This document shows, piece by piece, positions 29,746-41,057 of a stretch of DNA of 64,000 nucleotides; position 1 is the first letter of the stretch, and each line of letters starts with the position of its first letter. The position numbers and the translations under genes were made by a program. The notes beneath the pieces are model-generated. The model searched no databases, had not been told where the DNA came from, and worked only from the letters and a program-made list of their open reading frames with translations. The stretch is from Haemophilus parainfluenzae (GTDB lineage: Bacteria > Pseudomonadota > Gammaproteobacteria > Enterobacterales > Pasteurellaceae), in contig NZ_LR134481.1 of NCBI RefSeq assembly GCF_900638025.1, forward strand, positions 558,001-622,000, read 5' to 3'.

Positions 29746-30225
29746 CTAAAGAGGGGAATCTAGATTCAAACCGTATTCCTTAATGACTTGATTTAACGTT
29801 TCAAAAACCTTTGGCAACACGTTTTGTATTGTTTCCGTCAAACCAATTCCAGATTCTAGCGATTCTGGTTGGATGCCGATGAGGCAAAGGTGTTTTGGGA
29901 ATTCATCCGTTAATTTCATTGCAGAAAGTACATCACAAATGCCGAGTTGATGTGGTGAAATTTTGCGAGAGAAAAAGGTAGGCACCTGCTCATCATGTAA
30001 CACGATAATTTCACCTGGTTGTTTGTTAGCAAGCACAGCATCGACAATAATCAAATGCTCACGATTTGCCATCGCATCCAGCAATTCCATGCCACAAGTA
30101 CCACCATCGATGATGTCAAAGTGCGGTTGAATTTCAAGGCGATTTTCAAGCTCCTGCACAACGCGCACACCGACACCTTCATCGCTTAACAAAATATTGC
30201 CAACGCCTAGAATTAACGGCTTCAT
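29746..30225 (-). CDS. hybD: Hydrogenase-2 maturation protease HybD
   Basis: Nickel-dependent endopeptidase that removes the C-terminal extension of HybC after nickel insertion. The 159-aa protein begins MKPLILGVGNILLSDEGVGV with the metal-binding Glu16 and has DGGTCGMELL, a conserved Asp in IIVDAV and a conserved His in SPHQLGICDVL. The start overlaps the hybC stop (TAATG), so substrate and protease are translationally coupled. Confidence 0.94.
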   Translation of the reverse strand: MKPLILGVGNILLSDEGVGVRVVQELENRLEIQPHFDIIDGGTCGMELLDAMANREHLIIVDAVLANKQPGEIIVLHDEQVPTFFSRKISPHQLGICDVLSAMKLTDEFPKHLCLIGIQPESLESGIGLTETIQNVLPKVFETLNQVIKEYGLNLDSPL

Positions 30226-31934
30226 TACAACACCTTCACTTCAGTCACTTCACCGTTTTCGGTATTAACTACGTGCACGGCACAAGACATACAAGGGTCG
30301 AAAGAGTGAATGGTTCTGACTACTTCTAATGGTTTAGTCGGATCAGCAACCGGTGTACCAATAATGGAAAGCTCATAAGGGCCCATTTGGTCTTGTTCGT
30401 TACGTGGACCTGCATTCCATGTAGATGGTACAACGGCTTGATAGTTTTCAATGCGACCGTCTTTGATGACAACCCAGTGAGAAAGCATGCCACGTGGTAC
30501 TTCACCGAAACCAACACCACGGAATTCACCGCTTGCTGGGATATTAGTTTTAATATACGCCGTCATATCACCTTTAGCGATATTATCAATGAGCATTTGC
30601 CATTGAGCACTTAAAATATCGTTGAGCGCACAGCAATGTACGGTACGACCGATAATACGTCCAAGGGTAGAATGTAATTGATCGGTGGTTAAAGTATTAC
30701 CGGTCAATTTTTCATAAATGCCTTTTAATTCATTGAAGTGGTTGACAGTTGGTGTGTCATTCGTAGCTAAACCACACATTAAATAGGCGAGAGGGCCCAC
30801 TTCGACGACTTTACCGTAGAAAGTTGGGGCTTTTACCCAAGAATATTTACCGTCATCCTGCCATCCGGTATATTTCGGACGAGTTAAACCAGCCCACGGT
30901 TCTAATGGTTCATCATCTTCGTACCAAGCGTGTTTACCGCTCTCTTTGATTCCTTTTACAACGAACTCATCTTTTTGTTGGTCGATAGGACGGAAAGTGG
31001 ATAAATCGCCGTTTTCGATATAACCACCTTTTAACATGAATTTAGAGTTATCTGCATCAATTGGGTATTCTGGTACAGATAAGTAGTTGCCAGATGTTTT
31101 GCCTAAGCTTAACCATTCAGGATAGTAAGCCGCAAATACTGCTGCATCTACTTTATACACTTGGTTAATGAAGTCAGTTAAGCGATCGATACAAGCTTTC
31201 ACGAACATGAGACGTTCTTGGTTTAGTACCGCTTGGGAATCTAAGTTAATTGGGTTTGCTACACCACCAATCGCCAAGTTTTGAATGTGTGGTGTTTTAC
31301 TACCGAGTAATGCGACTACACGGTTAGCATCACGTTGACATTCAAGGGCTTGCAAATAGTGCGCGACGGCAATGAGGTTGACTTCTGGTGGAAGTTTCAT
31401 TGCAGCGTGACCGAAGTAACCGTTAGCGAAAATACCAAGTTGTCCACTATCCACTAATGCTTGAATTTTTTTCTGTACATTGCGGAATTCGTTAGCACTG
31501 TTTAATGACCATGTAGAGACACCTTTTAGCATATCTGCTGCTTTTTCAGGATCAGCTTGTAGCGCAGCGGTGATATCCACCCAGTCCATCGCAGAGAGTT
31601 GATAGAAGTGCACGATATGGTCATGGATACTATGTGCAGCAAGAATCATGTTACGAATGTACTGTGCATTGACGGGAACTTTAGCACCAATAGCATCTTC
31701 TACGGCACGTACGCTGATAATCGCGTGTACTGTGGTACATACGCCACAGATACGTTGCATAATCATCCATGCATCACGTGGGTCGGCACCTTTTACGATA
31801 TTTTCCATTCCACGCCACATGGTTCCTGAGGACCAAGCATTGGTGACGACACCATTTTCAATTTCGCAATCAATACGTAAATGACCCTCAATACGGGTAA
31901 TTGGGTCAATTGAGATACGTTTTTTTTCTGACAT
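30225..31934 (-). CDS. hybC: Hydrogenase-2 large (NiFe) subunit HybC
   Basis: Catalytic subunit that takes up H2. The NiFe ligands are Cys63/Cys66 in RICGVCTTVH and Cys548/Cys551 in DPCMSCAVH. Cleavage after His554 would remove the last 15 residues, the HybD step. Length 569 aa equals the E. coli family norm. It has no export signal and would be carried through the Tat system with HybO. It overlaps hybB and hybD by one base each. Confidence 0.97.
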   Translation of the reverse strand: MSEKKRISIDPITRIEGHLRIDCEIENGVVTNAWSSGTMWRGMENIVKGADPRDAWMIMQRICGVCTTVHAIISVRAVEDAIGAKVPVNAQYIRNMILAAHSIHDHIVHFYQLSAMDWVDITAALQADPEKAADMLKGVSTWSLNSANEFRNVQKKIQALVDSGQLGIFANGYFGHAAMKLPPEVNLIAVAHYLQALECQRDANRVVALLGSKTPHIQNLAIGGVANPINLDSQAVLNQERLMFVKACIDRLTDFINQVYKVDAAVFAAYYPEWLSLGKTSGNYLSVPEYPIDADNSKFMLKGGYIENGDLSTFRPIDQQKDEFVVKGIKESGKHAWYEDDEPLEPWAGLTRPKYTGWQDDGKYSWVKAPTFYGKVVEVGPLAYLMCGLATNDTPTVNHFNELKGIYEKLTGNTLTTDQLHSTLGRIIGRTVHCCALNDILSAQWQMLIDNIAKGDMTAYIKTNIPASGEFRGVGFGEVPRGMLSHWVVIKDGRIENYQAVVPSTWNAGPRNEQDQMGPYELSIIGTPVADPTKPLEVVRTIHSFDPCMSCAVHVVNTENGEVTEVKVL

Positions 31935-33160
31935 TATTCTGCTCCGCTAACTTTTTTGCTGAATGCCGCTTTTTCGACAATAATTTTTTCTGAGTCTTCG
32001 GTATGTTTTTCTTTAAATACCGGCAATACAGGGAATAAACGAATGATTAAAATATATGCACATACTTCAATAGAAACGAAGCCAATTGAAATAAGCAATT
32101 CTTCCGCTGATGGGAAATATTGATAACCATTGCCCGGGTTATACATGATAAGCGAGTAGTTCATACGCCATAATGCTGCACCGAGTAACATGCTTAATGC
32201 CGAAATAAATAACCAACGGGAATCTGATTTTTTCTCCCCAAGGAAGAGGGTTAGTAATGGTAATACCATCAACCAGACTTCCATCCAGAACATCCATGCT
32301 TCAAATTGAGTTAATTTATCGAAACCTACAACCATTTGCAGTTTGTCGTGATAAATCAACTCACCAAAACGCACCGCTAAGAAACAGAAAATTAATCCTG
32401 CGGTAACGCGTGCAAGTTGAGTGAATAAATGACGTTCATCTGGCGTTTTTCCTGCAAGACCCGCTTTAACTAAGGAGCCTTCAAAGATCACGATAGAGAA
32501 GCCCATAATGAATGCAGTCAGTAAGGAGAGTATCGGTAAAACTTCATAGCTTTGCCATACCGGATGGACTTTATGACCAGCCACAATCATCAAGGAACCC
32601 ATAGATGATTGGTGCATCATCGGCAATAAGGCACCCAAGGCAATAATGAAAAACATGATTTTATTGAGTTTATTAAACCATTTTTTCAAGCCAAAGAAAC
32701 CAAGCCATACAGGGGCAAATTCTAGGGTTACCACGATGATATACACCGTCATACAAAACGCCGTTTCAAATAGAACGGAATTTGTGTTGAACTGACCTGG
32801 AATGTAGAAATATGGCAAATGCCAATAACGTCCCATATCAATGGTGATAGATAAACCACCAAGGGAATAGCCGAATAAACTTGCAAGCAATGCTGGGCGA
32901 ACAAGAGCGTGATATTTCCCTTTATTGAAAATGTACACGGTCCAAGCGAGAGCCCAACCACCACAGGCAAATCCTGTACCGACAAGTAAGTCAAAGGCAA
33001 TCCATAAACCCCAAGGATAACCGCCATTAAGTGCGGTCACGGAACCAATACCAAACACTAAACGTTTTAAAATTAATAAAACGCAAAGCACGGCAAGTGG
33101 TGCAAAAAAGAGAATTGCGGCAGAAACAAGGCGACCGCCCACCGGACGTGGATTACTCAT
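31934..33160 (-). CDS. hybB: Hydrogenase-2 quinone-linked membrane subunit HybB
   Basis: NrfD/PsrC-type integral membrane protein, 408 aa with about nine to ten helices, that passes electrons from the HybA ferredoxin to menaquinone without heme. [21 protein letters not shown] and [20 protein letters not shown] are highly conserved. I take ATG 33160, whose product [11 protein letters not shown] aligns with E. coli MSHDPQPLGGK. A further in-frame ATG lies at 33169. The start lies inside the 3' end of hybA (8-base overlap). An uptake sequence lies near its 5' end. Confidence 0.95.
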   Translation of the reverse strand: MSNPRPVGGRLVSAAILFFAPLAVLCVLLILKRLVFGIGSVTALNGGYPWGLWIAFDLLVGTGFACGGWALAWTVYIFNKGKYHALVRPALLASLFGYSLGGLSITIDMGRYWHLPYFYIPGQFNTNSVLFETAFCMTVYIIVVTLEFAPVWLGFFGLKKWFNKLNKIMFFIIALGALLPMMHQSSMGSLMIVAGHKVHPVWQSYEVLPILSLLTAFIMGFSIVIFEGSLVKAGLAGKTPDERHLFTQLARVTAGLIFCFLAVRFGELIYHDKLQMVVGFDKLTQFEAWMFWMEVWLMVLPLLTLFLGEKKSDSRWLFISALSMLLGAALWRMNYSLIMYNPGNGYQYFPSAEELLISIGFVSIEVCAYILIIRLFPVLPVFKEKHTEDSEKIIVEKAAFSKKVSGAE

Positions 33161-34193
33161 GATGCTCATCCTCCGCTTCTTCCATTTCCTTGCGTGCCTG
33201 ACGCATGGCTTCTTTTTGTGCTGCAATACGCTCAGCAATTTTATCGCCGTGCATATTTTTGTAAGTCATAAAGGTTAGACCCGCAAGTGCCACTAACGGT
33301 AAGGCTAAACCGCGATACAAGAAGTGTTGTAAATGCGCGGCACGAGAACCTGTTGAGACTTCATCTAAGTCTGGTAAACCAAGATTAGCAAAAGGTACAC
33401 TACTTAAGGCGAGCACCTGTGTACCACCACCTTCTTTTTCACCGTAGATGTGATATTGATATGCCGGTACGGTAGCACGGTATTTATCTGTACTGTTGAC
33501 GCTTTGACGCGGGTAATCATATTCAGTACCACGTAATAAGCTTAAACGACGTTTAGCTTCAGCTAATAATTCTTCACGTGTACCAAAAATAATGGCACCC
33601 GTTGGGCAAACATGACAACAACCAGGTAATTCGCCTTTATCTAAGCGTTCAACGCCTTTTTGGTTACAGAGTTCACATTTGCTGATTTCACCGAATGGAT
33701 TGTCATAGTCGTATTTTGGCACATCAAACGGACAACCTACCATGCAATAACGACAACCAGTACAAATATCGGGATCATATTTTACGATACCGGTTTTTGG
33801 ATCTTTGGTAAGGGCTTGAACCGGGCAAACCGCAACACAGTTAGGATCAACGCAATGCATACATTGTTTTTTCACGTAAGCATAGCCGTTTTCTGTTTTA
33901 TCTTTATTTGTGCCGTCACCATCACTCCATACTTGAATCACGTTACGAGTAAATGGAGTGAGTTTGTCGTTATTTGACCAAGTTTGATCACCTTTTGGAT
34001 TCACAGGTGTGTGGTTTACGTTTTGACATTCAGCTACACATGCTTGACAACCTACGCAAAGGGTAGAGTCGTAAAGCATTCCTAGTGCGCCAGGAATGGG
34101 CTCAACCGTTTCCGTTGCCTGCACACTCGACACAGGCAAGGAGGAAGCGATTCCGCCAAGCATACCAGCTTTTAGAAATTTTCGTCTATCCAT
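33153..34193 (-). CDS. hybA: Hydrogenase-2 iron-sulfur subunit HybA
   Basis: 346-aa periplasmic ferredoxin with a Tat-type leader ([18 protein letters not shown]). Four 4Fe-4S sites are suggested by [38 protein letters not shown] and CELC/CCHVCP. A C-terminal hydrophobic segment ([17 protein letters not shown]) anchors it to the membrane, followed by a charged tail. It links HybO to HybB. One base separates its start from the hybO stop. Confidence 0.95.
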   Translation of the reverse strand: MDRRKFLKAGMLGGIASSLPVSSVQATETVEPIPGALGMLYDSTLCVGCQACVAECQNVNHTPVNPKGDQTWSNNDKLTPFTRNVIQVWSDGDGTNKDKTENGYAYVKKQCMHCVDPNCVAVCPVQALTKDPKTGIVKYDPDICTGCRYCMVGCPFDVPKYDYDNPFGEISKCELCNQKGVERLDKGELPGCCHVCPTGAIIFGTREELLAEAKRRLSLLRGTEYDYPRQSVNSTDKYRATVPAYQYHIYGEKEGGGTQVLALSSVPFANLGLPDLDEVSTGSRAAHLQHFLYRGLALPLVALAGLTFMTYKNMHGDKIAERIAAQKEAMRQARKEMEEAEDEHHE

Positions 34194-34194
34194 C

Positions 34195-35343
34195 TTATTT
34201 ACCTGTATGTTGTTCTTTCTCTGCGGCTTTAGCTTCGGAACGGGCTTTATGTTGAGCGCTTAATTCGCGTAAGGTCACAACACTCACGCCTGCTAGGATT
34301 GCAGCTGCACCACCTAATAAGCCAATGGCGGTCATGGTTGCACCTGAACCTTCGGTATTATTCACATCTGGTTTTTCAACACGCGGTGTTGGGTTTTCTA
34401 CGCCTGCTAATTGGAAAATACCTTTGGTAAAGCCGACACCTTTTTCGTTACAACCATAGCAAGGGTGTCCGATACCGACTGGCCAGTTATTACCGCCGAC
34501 ATCACAGAATTCTAAAGTAGAGCAGTTACCGTAAGTTTCTGGTCCTTTACAACCGAGATGATATAAACACCAACCGTTGCGGTGACCATAATCGCCGTAT
34601 TCTTTAGCGAAGCGACCTGCATCAAAGTGTGGACGACGATAGCAGTTTTCGTGAATTAAGCGATCGTAAGCGAATAATGGACGATTTAATTTGTCCATTG
34701 CGGGTAGTTTCTTATAAGTAAGAATATAAGCGACAGTTGCAAGGAAGTTGTGTGGATTGGGTGGGCAGCCTGGAATATTAATCACTGGTGTGCCTTTTGG
34801 TAATACTTCAGATAGGCTGCTTGCGCCAGTTGGATTGCCACCGCTAGAAGGTACGCCACCCCATGCCGCACAAGAACCGATCGCAATAATCGCTGCAGCA
34901 CCTTTAGCGGCTTCTTGGATGTGTTCTACAATCGGTTTGCCTGCTACCATACAATAGACGCCGCCGTCTTTTACCGGAATAGATCCATCTACGACTAAAA
35001 CATATTTTCCATAATACTGTTTAATTGCATTGTGTTTGTTATCTTCAGCTTGTTCCCCAAAGGCTGCAGAAAGAGTTTCGTGGTATTCTAAGGAAATCAT
35101 TTCCAATACCAAGTTTTCTACTGTTGGGTGGGTCGCACGTAGCAAGGATTCAGTACAACCCGTACATTCCTGCGCACCAATCCATAATACTGGTGGACGT
35201 TTAGGTTCGGTTAAAGCAGTGGTTATTTCTGCACTTGCCTTTGAACTTAACCCCATAGTCGCTGCAAGTGCGGTACATAACTTCATAAAATCCCGACGGG
35301 AAACTTCTACTAAAGCAGAAAATAATCCATCACTTCGTTGCAT
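34195..35343 (-). CDS. hybO: Hydrogenase-2 small subunit HybO
   Basis: 382-aa iron-sulfur subunit that relays electrons from the NiFe site. The Tat signal is SRRDFMK with Arg16-Arg17, followed by a hydrophobic stretch and an AxA cleavage site. The proximal cluster starts at CTGCTES, and further Cys/His ligands lie in [17 protein letters not shown] and [12 protein letters not shown]-terminal hydrophobic helix ([17 protein letters not shown]) anchors it. It is the promoter-proximal gene of hybOABCDE, behind an FNR-type promoter. Confidence 0.96.
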   Translation of the reverse strand: MQRSDGLFSALVEVSRRDFMKLCTALAATMGLSSKASAEITTALTEPKRPPVLWIGAQECTGCTESLLRATHPTVENLVLEMISLEYHETLSAAFGEQAEDNKHNAIKQYYGKYVLVVDGSIPVKDGGVYCMVAGKPIVEHIQEAAKGAAAIIAIGSCAAWGGVPSSGGNPTGASSLSEVLPKGTPVINIPGCPPNPHNFLATVAYILTYKKLPAMDKLNRPLFAYDRLIHENCYRRPHFDAGRFAKEYGDYGHRNGWCLYHLGCKGPETYGNCSTLEFCDVGGNNWPVGIGHPCYGCNEKGVGFTKGIFQLAGVENPTPRVEKPDVNNTEGSGATMTAIGLLGGAAAILAGVSVVTLRELSAQHKARSEAKAAEKEQHTGK

Positions 35344-35387
35344 ATCATCACTCCAATTGGCACGTTATTTGCATGGTTATTTTGTCT

Positions 35388-35429
35388 ATAATATGCCTTG
35401 ATAAGGTGAATTTATTTGATCATAATCAA
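35388..35429 (-). promoter_or_regulatory. FNR-dependent class II promoter of the hyb operon
   Basis: TTGATCATAATCAA at 35416-35429 is a perfect FNR palindrome. On the minus strand a TATTAT -10 box lies at 35388-35393, placing the FNR centre about 41.5 bases before the inferred start near 35381. The hybO ATG is at 35343. This predicts anaerobic induction of the hydrogenase. Confidence 0.85.
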
Positions 35430-35545
35430 AAATATTCTTATTTTTATAATAGAGTAAAGCGTAAACCTCAGTTTGTATTGGTTTCCGCATAAAATGTTTT
35501 ACTGAAACAAGGGGAGAAAGGGAGATTAATTTGGAATAGATAAAA

Positions 35546-35577
35546 AAATGGACAAGTAGATTATCTTACTTGCCCAT
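35546..35577 (-). terminator. Hairpin/terminator after the second antiporter gene
   Basis: Imperfect stem ATGGGCAAGTA.../...TACTTGTCCAT read on the minus strand, followed by a T-rich tract. It lies nine bases past the stop of the antiporter gene. It is a near copy of the serA-hybE terminator. Confidence 0.75.
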
Positions 35578-35586
35578 CTTGATAAG

Positions 35587-36939
35587 TTAGTTATTAGCTA
35601 TTTGTGCTTTTTTACGCTCTAAACGTAATACACCTAAATGCGTCATATAGCAGCAGAAAATACAGCCAGCTACAGCGAATAATAATAGGTAGAAACCTGC
35701 ATCCCAACCGAATTTATCAGCCAAAATACCAAATAATGCAGTACCAGAGAAACTACCTAAAATGTAACTTAATAAACCACGTAAACCCGTTGCTGAACCT
35801 GCTGCGAAAGAAGGAACTAGCTCGATAGTTTGAAGTGAAGATAAGAACATTGGAACATAAATTAAGCATCCAATAATACCTGCACCGATGGTTACAGTTA
35901 TTAAGTCACTACCACCCCAGTAAACAAACATTGCTGCGCCCACACCGAATAAGGTGATGATAGCAAGTGGCATACGGCGACCTTTGAAATAAGTATCAGT
36001 TAACCAACCTGCTAATAGCGTAGAAGGAATTGCTGCCCATTCAAAGATAGCAAATGCTGTCCCCATTTGAGCTTTAGTGAAACCTTTAGTTTCTAACAAA
36101 TAAAGTGGTAGCCAGGTTAATACACCAAAACGGATCATATAAGTGAATACGTCGATAAAAGAAACAAACCACACATTAATGTCTTTCACAATGTAATCAC
36201 GGAAGATTTCCCATGTGGTTAAGTTGACGTTTTCTTCTTTTGTGACAACTAATTCTTCATTTTCACTTTCAAGAATTTTTCCAACTGGTGGTAAGCCTTC
36301 ATTGTAAGTACGACCCGCACCAAAGATGTAGAAAATAATCGCAACAATAGTAGCAATTGCTACAGGTACAATAAAGTGTGCGGCTTGCCAATGCTCTTGA
36401 CCCAACCAAGCGATACTTGCACCCGCAATTGGGGCGACTAAACCACCACCTACGTTGTGAGAGATATTGAATATAGCGGTTGTTACACCACGAGATTTAC
36501 GTGGGAACCAGCTTGCTAGTACGATGTACGCTGGACCAGCACCCATCCCTTGGAAGATACCATTAAGTACACAAAGGAATAAGAATGCCCAAAATGATGC
36601 ACTGAAGCCCATCATTAAGTTTACTGCTGCCGACATCATTAAGCCGAAAATCATAAAGTGTTTCGGATTTGATTTATCTGCGATTGCAGACATGAAACCT
36701 TTACTTAAACCATAAACAATTAACATGGTACCGGAAATAAAACCGATATCTTTTTTGGTGAAACCAAAATCGCTAATTAATTCAGGAGAAGAAAGAAGGA
36801 AGTTATTACGTAAAATGTAGAATGCTGCATAACCAATAAAAATGCCAAATAATGCATGCCATCTTAAGCGATTATAACGCTCTCTAATTTCAGTATCAGG
36901 AACAGGTGTACCTGGATTAGACTTTAGGAATGAAATCAT
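35587..36939 (-). CDS. OPA-family organophosphate:phosphate antiporter, second copy
   Basis: 450-aa 12-helix transporter paralogous to the protein at 11972-13324, with the same landmarks: YILRNNFLLSSPELI, SHNVGGGLVAPIAGASIAWL and TGLRGLLSYILGSFSGTALF. The central loop and the C-terminus differ clearly from the first copy, so substrates may differ (hexose phosphate, phosphoglycerate or glycerol-3-phosphate cannot be told apart by eye). AAGGA precedes the ATG. Its promoter has an IS element immediately upstream. Confidence 0.83.
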   Translation of the reverse strand: MISFLKSNPGTPVPDTEIRERYNRLRWHALFGIFIGYAAFYILRNNFLLSSPELISDFGFTKKDIGFISGTMLIVYGLSKGFMSAIADKSNPKHFMIFGLMMSAAVNLMMGFSASFWAFLFLCVLNGIFQGMGAGPAYIVLASWFPRKSRGVTTAIFNISHNVGGGLVAPIAGASIAWLGQEHWQAAHFIVPVAIATIVAIIFYIFGAGRTYNEGLPPVGKILESENEELVVTKEENVNLTTWEIFRDYIVKDINVWFVSFIDVFTYMIRFGVLTWLPLYLLETKGFTKAQMGTAFAIFEWAAIPSTLLAGWLTDTYFKGRRMPLAIITLFGVGAAMFVYWGGSDLITVTIGAGIIGCLIYVPMFLSSLQTIELVPSFAAGSATGLRGLLSYILGSFSGTALFGILADKFGWDAGFYLLLFAVAGCIFCCYMTHLGVLRLERKKAQIANN

Positions 36940-37004
36940 GTGATAATCCTTTAATTTTTAGTACAACAAAACTCATTTCTATACAAAAAATGAGGTAGCG
37001 TCGT

Positions 37005-37032
37005 AATATAAGGAGAAAAATCGAGATGTCAA
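37005..37032 (-). promoter_or_regulatory. Sigma-70 promoter of the second antiporter gene
   Basis: On the minus strand TTGACA (37032-37027), a 16-base spacer and TATATT (37010-37005). The left end of the IS element lies 21 bases upstream of the -35 box, so any activator site further out has been displaced. No CRP box remains between the promoter and the element. Confidence 0.7.
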
Positions 37033-37110
37033 ATAAAAAAATAACACAAACTTTGATCTGCACCCCAAAAGTTGGACTAACCAAACCAACAATTGAGGTG
37101 CAGATTTTTT

Positions 37111-37464
37111 ATGGGTAAACACTACACAATCGAATTTAAATTACAGGTTCTTCAACCTATTTTGAATGGGAAAATGAGTATTAGAGAAACTGCGCGTTTT
37201 TACAATATTCCTTCCAACGCCTTAGTCGGAACATGGTTGAAACGGTTTGAAAAAAGTGGCATAAAAGGACTTATTCCCCGTAAACCATCAGGACGACCGC
37301 CGATGAAACCCAAATATGCAAAAATGCCACCGCCACCCAAAACTGAAGAAGACCGTTTACGCCTGAGAATTTTACAGCTTGAAGCGGAGGTAGCCTACCT
37401 AAAGGAGTTGAGAAGGCTCAGACTTCAGGACGAAGCCGAGCAACGGAAATTATCCAAAGGTTAA
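37111..37464 (+). CDS. IS3-family transposase OrfA (helix-turn-helix)
   Basis: 117-aa product starting MGKHYTIEFKLQVLQP. An HTH DNA-binding domain covers residues ~5-60 (MSIRETARFYNIPSNALVGTW), followed by a basic linker and a leucine-zipper-like segment (LRLRILQLEAEVAYLKEL). An A-AAG slip site in CTAAAGGAG at 37400-37405 can move ribosomes to the -1 frame and yield the OrfAB fusion. GAGGTG precedes the ATG. Confidence 0.88.
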   Translation: MGKHYTIEFKLQVLQPILNGKMSIRETARFYNIPSNALVGTWLKRFEKSGIKGLIPRKPSGRPPMKPKYAKMPPPPKTEEDRLRLRILQLEAEVAYLKELRRLRLQDEAEQRKLSKG

Positions 37465-37559
37465 GAACACGCTATCCGTTAAAATGGCTTTTAGGCTTTG
37501 CACAATTAGCGCGTAGTACGTTTTTTGCTAAACTTCAGATTAAACTGGATAAGGATGAG

Positions 37560-38270
37560 TTGTTGAAAAAGACCATTAAACGCATCAAAGCCAATCATCC
37601 TGATTATGGCTACCGACGTGTTCATGCCTGCTTGCCAGGCGTGAATCATAAAAAAGTTCAACGTTTAATGCAGACACTTGGGCTTCAAGTGCGGTCAAGA
37701 AAAAGCAAGAAATTTACGACCTATCGAGGCACGATAGGGGTGATTGCTCCTAATCATCTTGAACGCGATTTTAGTGCAACGGCCCCGAACCAAAAATGGG
37801 TGACCGATATCACCGAGTTTAAGGCGAAAGATGGGAGTAAAGTCTATTTATCTCCAATTTTAGACTTATTTAACAATGAGATAGTTTCATATAATCTCAG
37901 CTATTCCCCAAACTGGGCGCAAGTAGAGGACATGTTAATGCAAGCCGTCAAAGGATTAAATAAAGCTTGTGGTGTCATTTTACATTCAGACCAGGGATGG
38001 CAATATCAAATGGTGGCTTATCGTCGAATCTTGGCTGAACATGGCATCATTCAAAGTATGTCGAGAAAAGGGAATTGCTTGGACAACGCCGCAATGGAAA
38101 GTTTCTTTGGACGATTAAAAACAGAATGTTTTTATGGTCGGGAATTTAACAGTAGAGAGGAGATAGTTGATGCCGTCAGGGATTATTTGGATTACTATAA
38201 TCACCGACGGATTCAACTAAAATTAAAAGGACTGAGTCCGGTACAATATCGAAAACAATCCTTTAAATAA
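37560..38270 (+). CDS. IS3-family transposase OrfB (DDE integrase domain)
   Basis: The rve-type catalytic domain is intact, with Asp in WVTDITEF, Asp in ILHSDQGWQY and Glu in MESFFGRLKTE. The frame is open upstream to about 37401, reading a normal IS150-type OrfB N-terminus (EIIQRLRTRYPLKWLL). The TTG at 37560 is therefore not the natural start and the protein is probably made by -1 frameshifting from OrfA. No stop or frameshift damage is visible, so the element may be active. Confidence 0.88.
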   Translation: MLKKTIKRIKANHPDYGYRRVHACLPGVNHKKVQRLMQTLGLQVRSRKSKKFTTYRGTIGVIAPNHLERDFSATAPNQKWVTDITEFKAKDGSKVYLSPILDLFNNEIVSYNLSYSPNWAQVEDMLMQAVKGLNKACGVILHSDQGWQYQMVAYRRILAEHGIIQSMSRKGNCLDNAAMESFFGRLKTECFYGREFNSREEIVDAVRDYLDYYNHRRIQLKLKGLSPVQYRKQSFK

Positions 38271-38335
38271 CAGTCTAACTTTTTGGGGTCAGATCAAATT
38301 AACCGCACTTTTATTTCGCAAAATAGTCAGTTTTT

Positions 38336-38344
38336 TGCTATAAT
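38336..38344 (+). promoter_or_regulatory. gyrB: Extended -10 promoter of gyrB
   Basis: TGCTATAAT (TGn plus a perfect TATAAT) lies 36 bases before the gyrB ATG with only a poor -35 match, as expected of extended -10 promoters. It lies 40 bases inside the right flank of the IS and appears undamaged. Confidence 0.7.
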
Positions 38345-38370
38345 TCGGCATGATTTTCATTACAAAATAG

Positions 38371-40806
<2,436 letters not shown>

Positions 40807-40834
40807 TCTAATACTCAAAATATCATTAAAAATG

Positions 40835-40869
40835 ACCGCACTTAGGGAAACCAAGTGCGGTATTTTTTT
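40835..40869 (+). terminator. Terminator after gyrB built from two inverted uptake sequences
   Basis: ACCGCACTT at 40835 and AAGTGCGGT at 40853 pair as a 9-bp stem with a 9-base loop, followed by a T-rich tail. Confidence 0.92.
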
Positions 40870-40958
40870 ACTTAATATATAAATAAAAATAATTTTCAAT
40901 TAGATCTATTATTTATTTATATTCTTGACTATAATTTTTACGACTTATATCGCTTAAG

Positions 40959-41044
40959 GACAATAATACGAAATAGACTCGTTTTTAGTTGTCAGATTGA
41001 TATCAAAGTACGCATAGTAATGTGCGTACTTCTTTTTTGTTTTT
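40959..41044 (+). ncRNA. Structured leader or small RNA ending in a terminator just before cydD
   Basis: A first imperfect hairpin pairs GACAA (40959-40963) with TTGTC (40989-40993), with an inner ACGA/TCGT stem. A second hairpin has a perfect 9-bp stem AAGTACGCA (41006-41014)/TGCGTACTT (41023-41031) followed by CTTTTTTGTTTTT. The T-run touches the AGGAG ribosome binding site of cydD. TATAAT at 40930-40935 could start a transcript of about 100 bases. gyrB already has its own terminator, so this one belongs to the leader or to a small RNA. Confidence 0.6.
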
Positions 41045-41057
41045 AGGAGCAATCATT

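Larger units (their letters stand above)
37054..38296 (+). mobile_element. IS3-family (IS150-like) insertion sequence, about 1243 bp
   Basis: The ends are imperfect inverted repeats beginning TGATCTG and ending CAGATCA, both containing the run CCCCAAAA(A)GTT typical of IS150 relatives. Two overlapping reading frames encode the OrfA and OrfB transposase parts. The three bases flanking the left end (CTT) and right end (AAT) differ, so no target duplication is visible. It lies between the divergent antiporter gene and gyrB. It carries an internal uptake sequence at 37687, unlike a recent import from outside the family. Confidence 0.92.
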
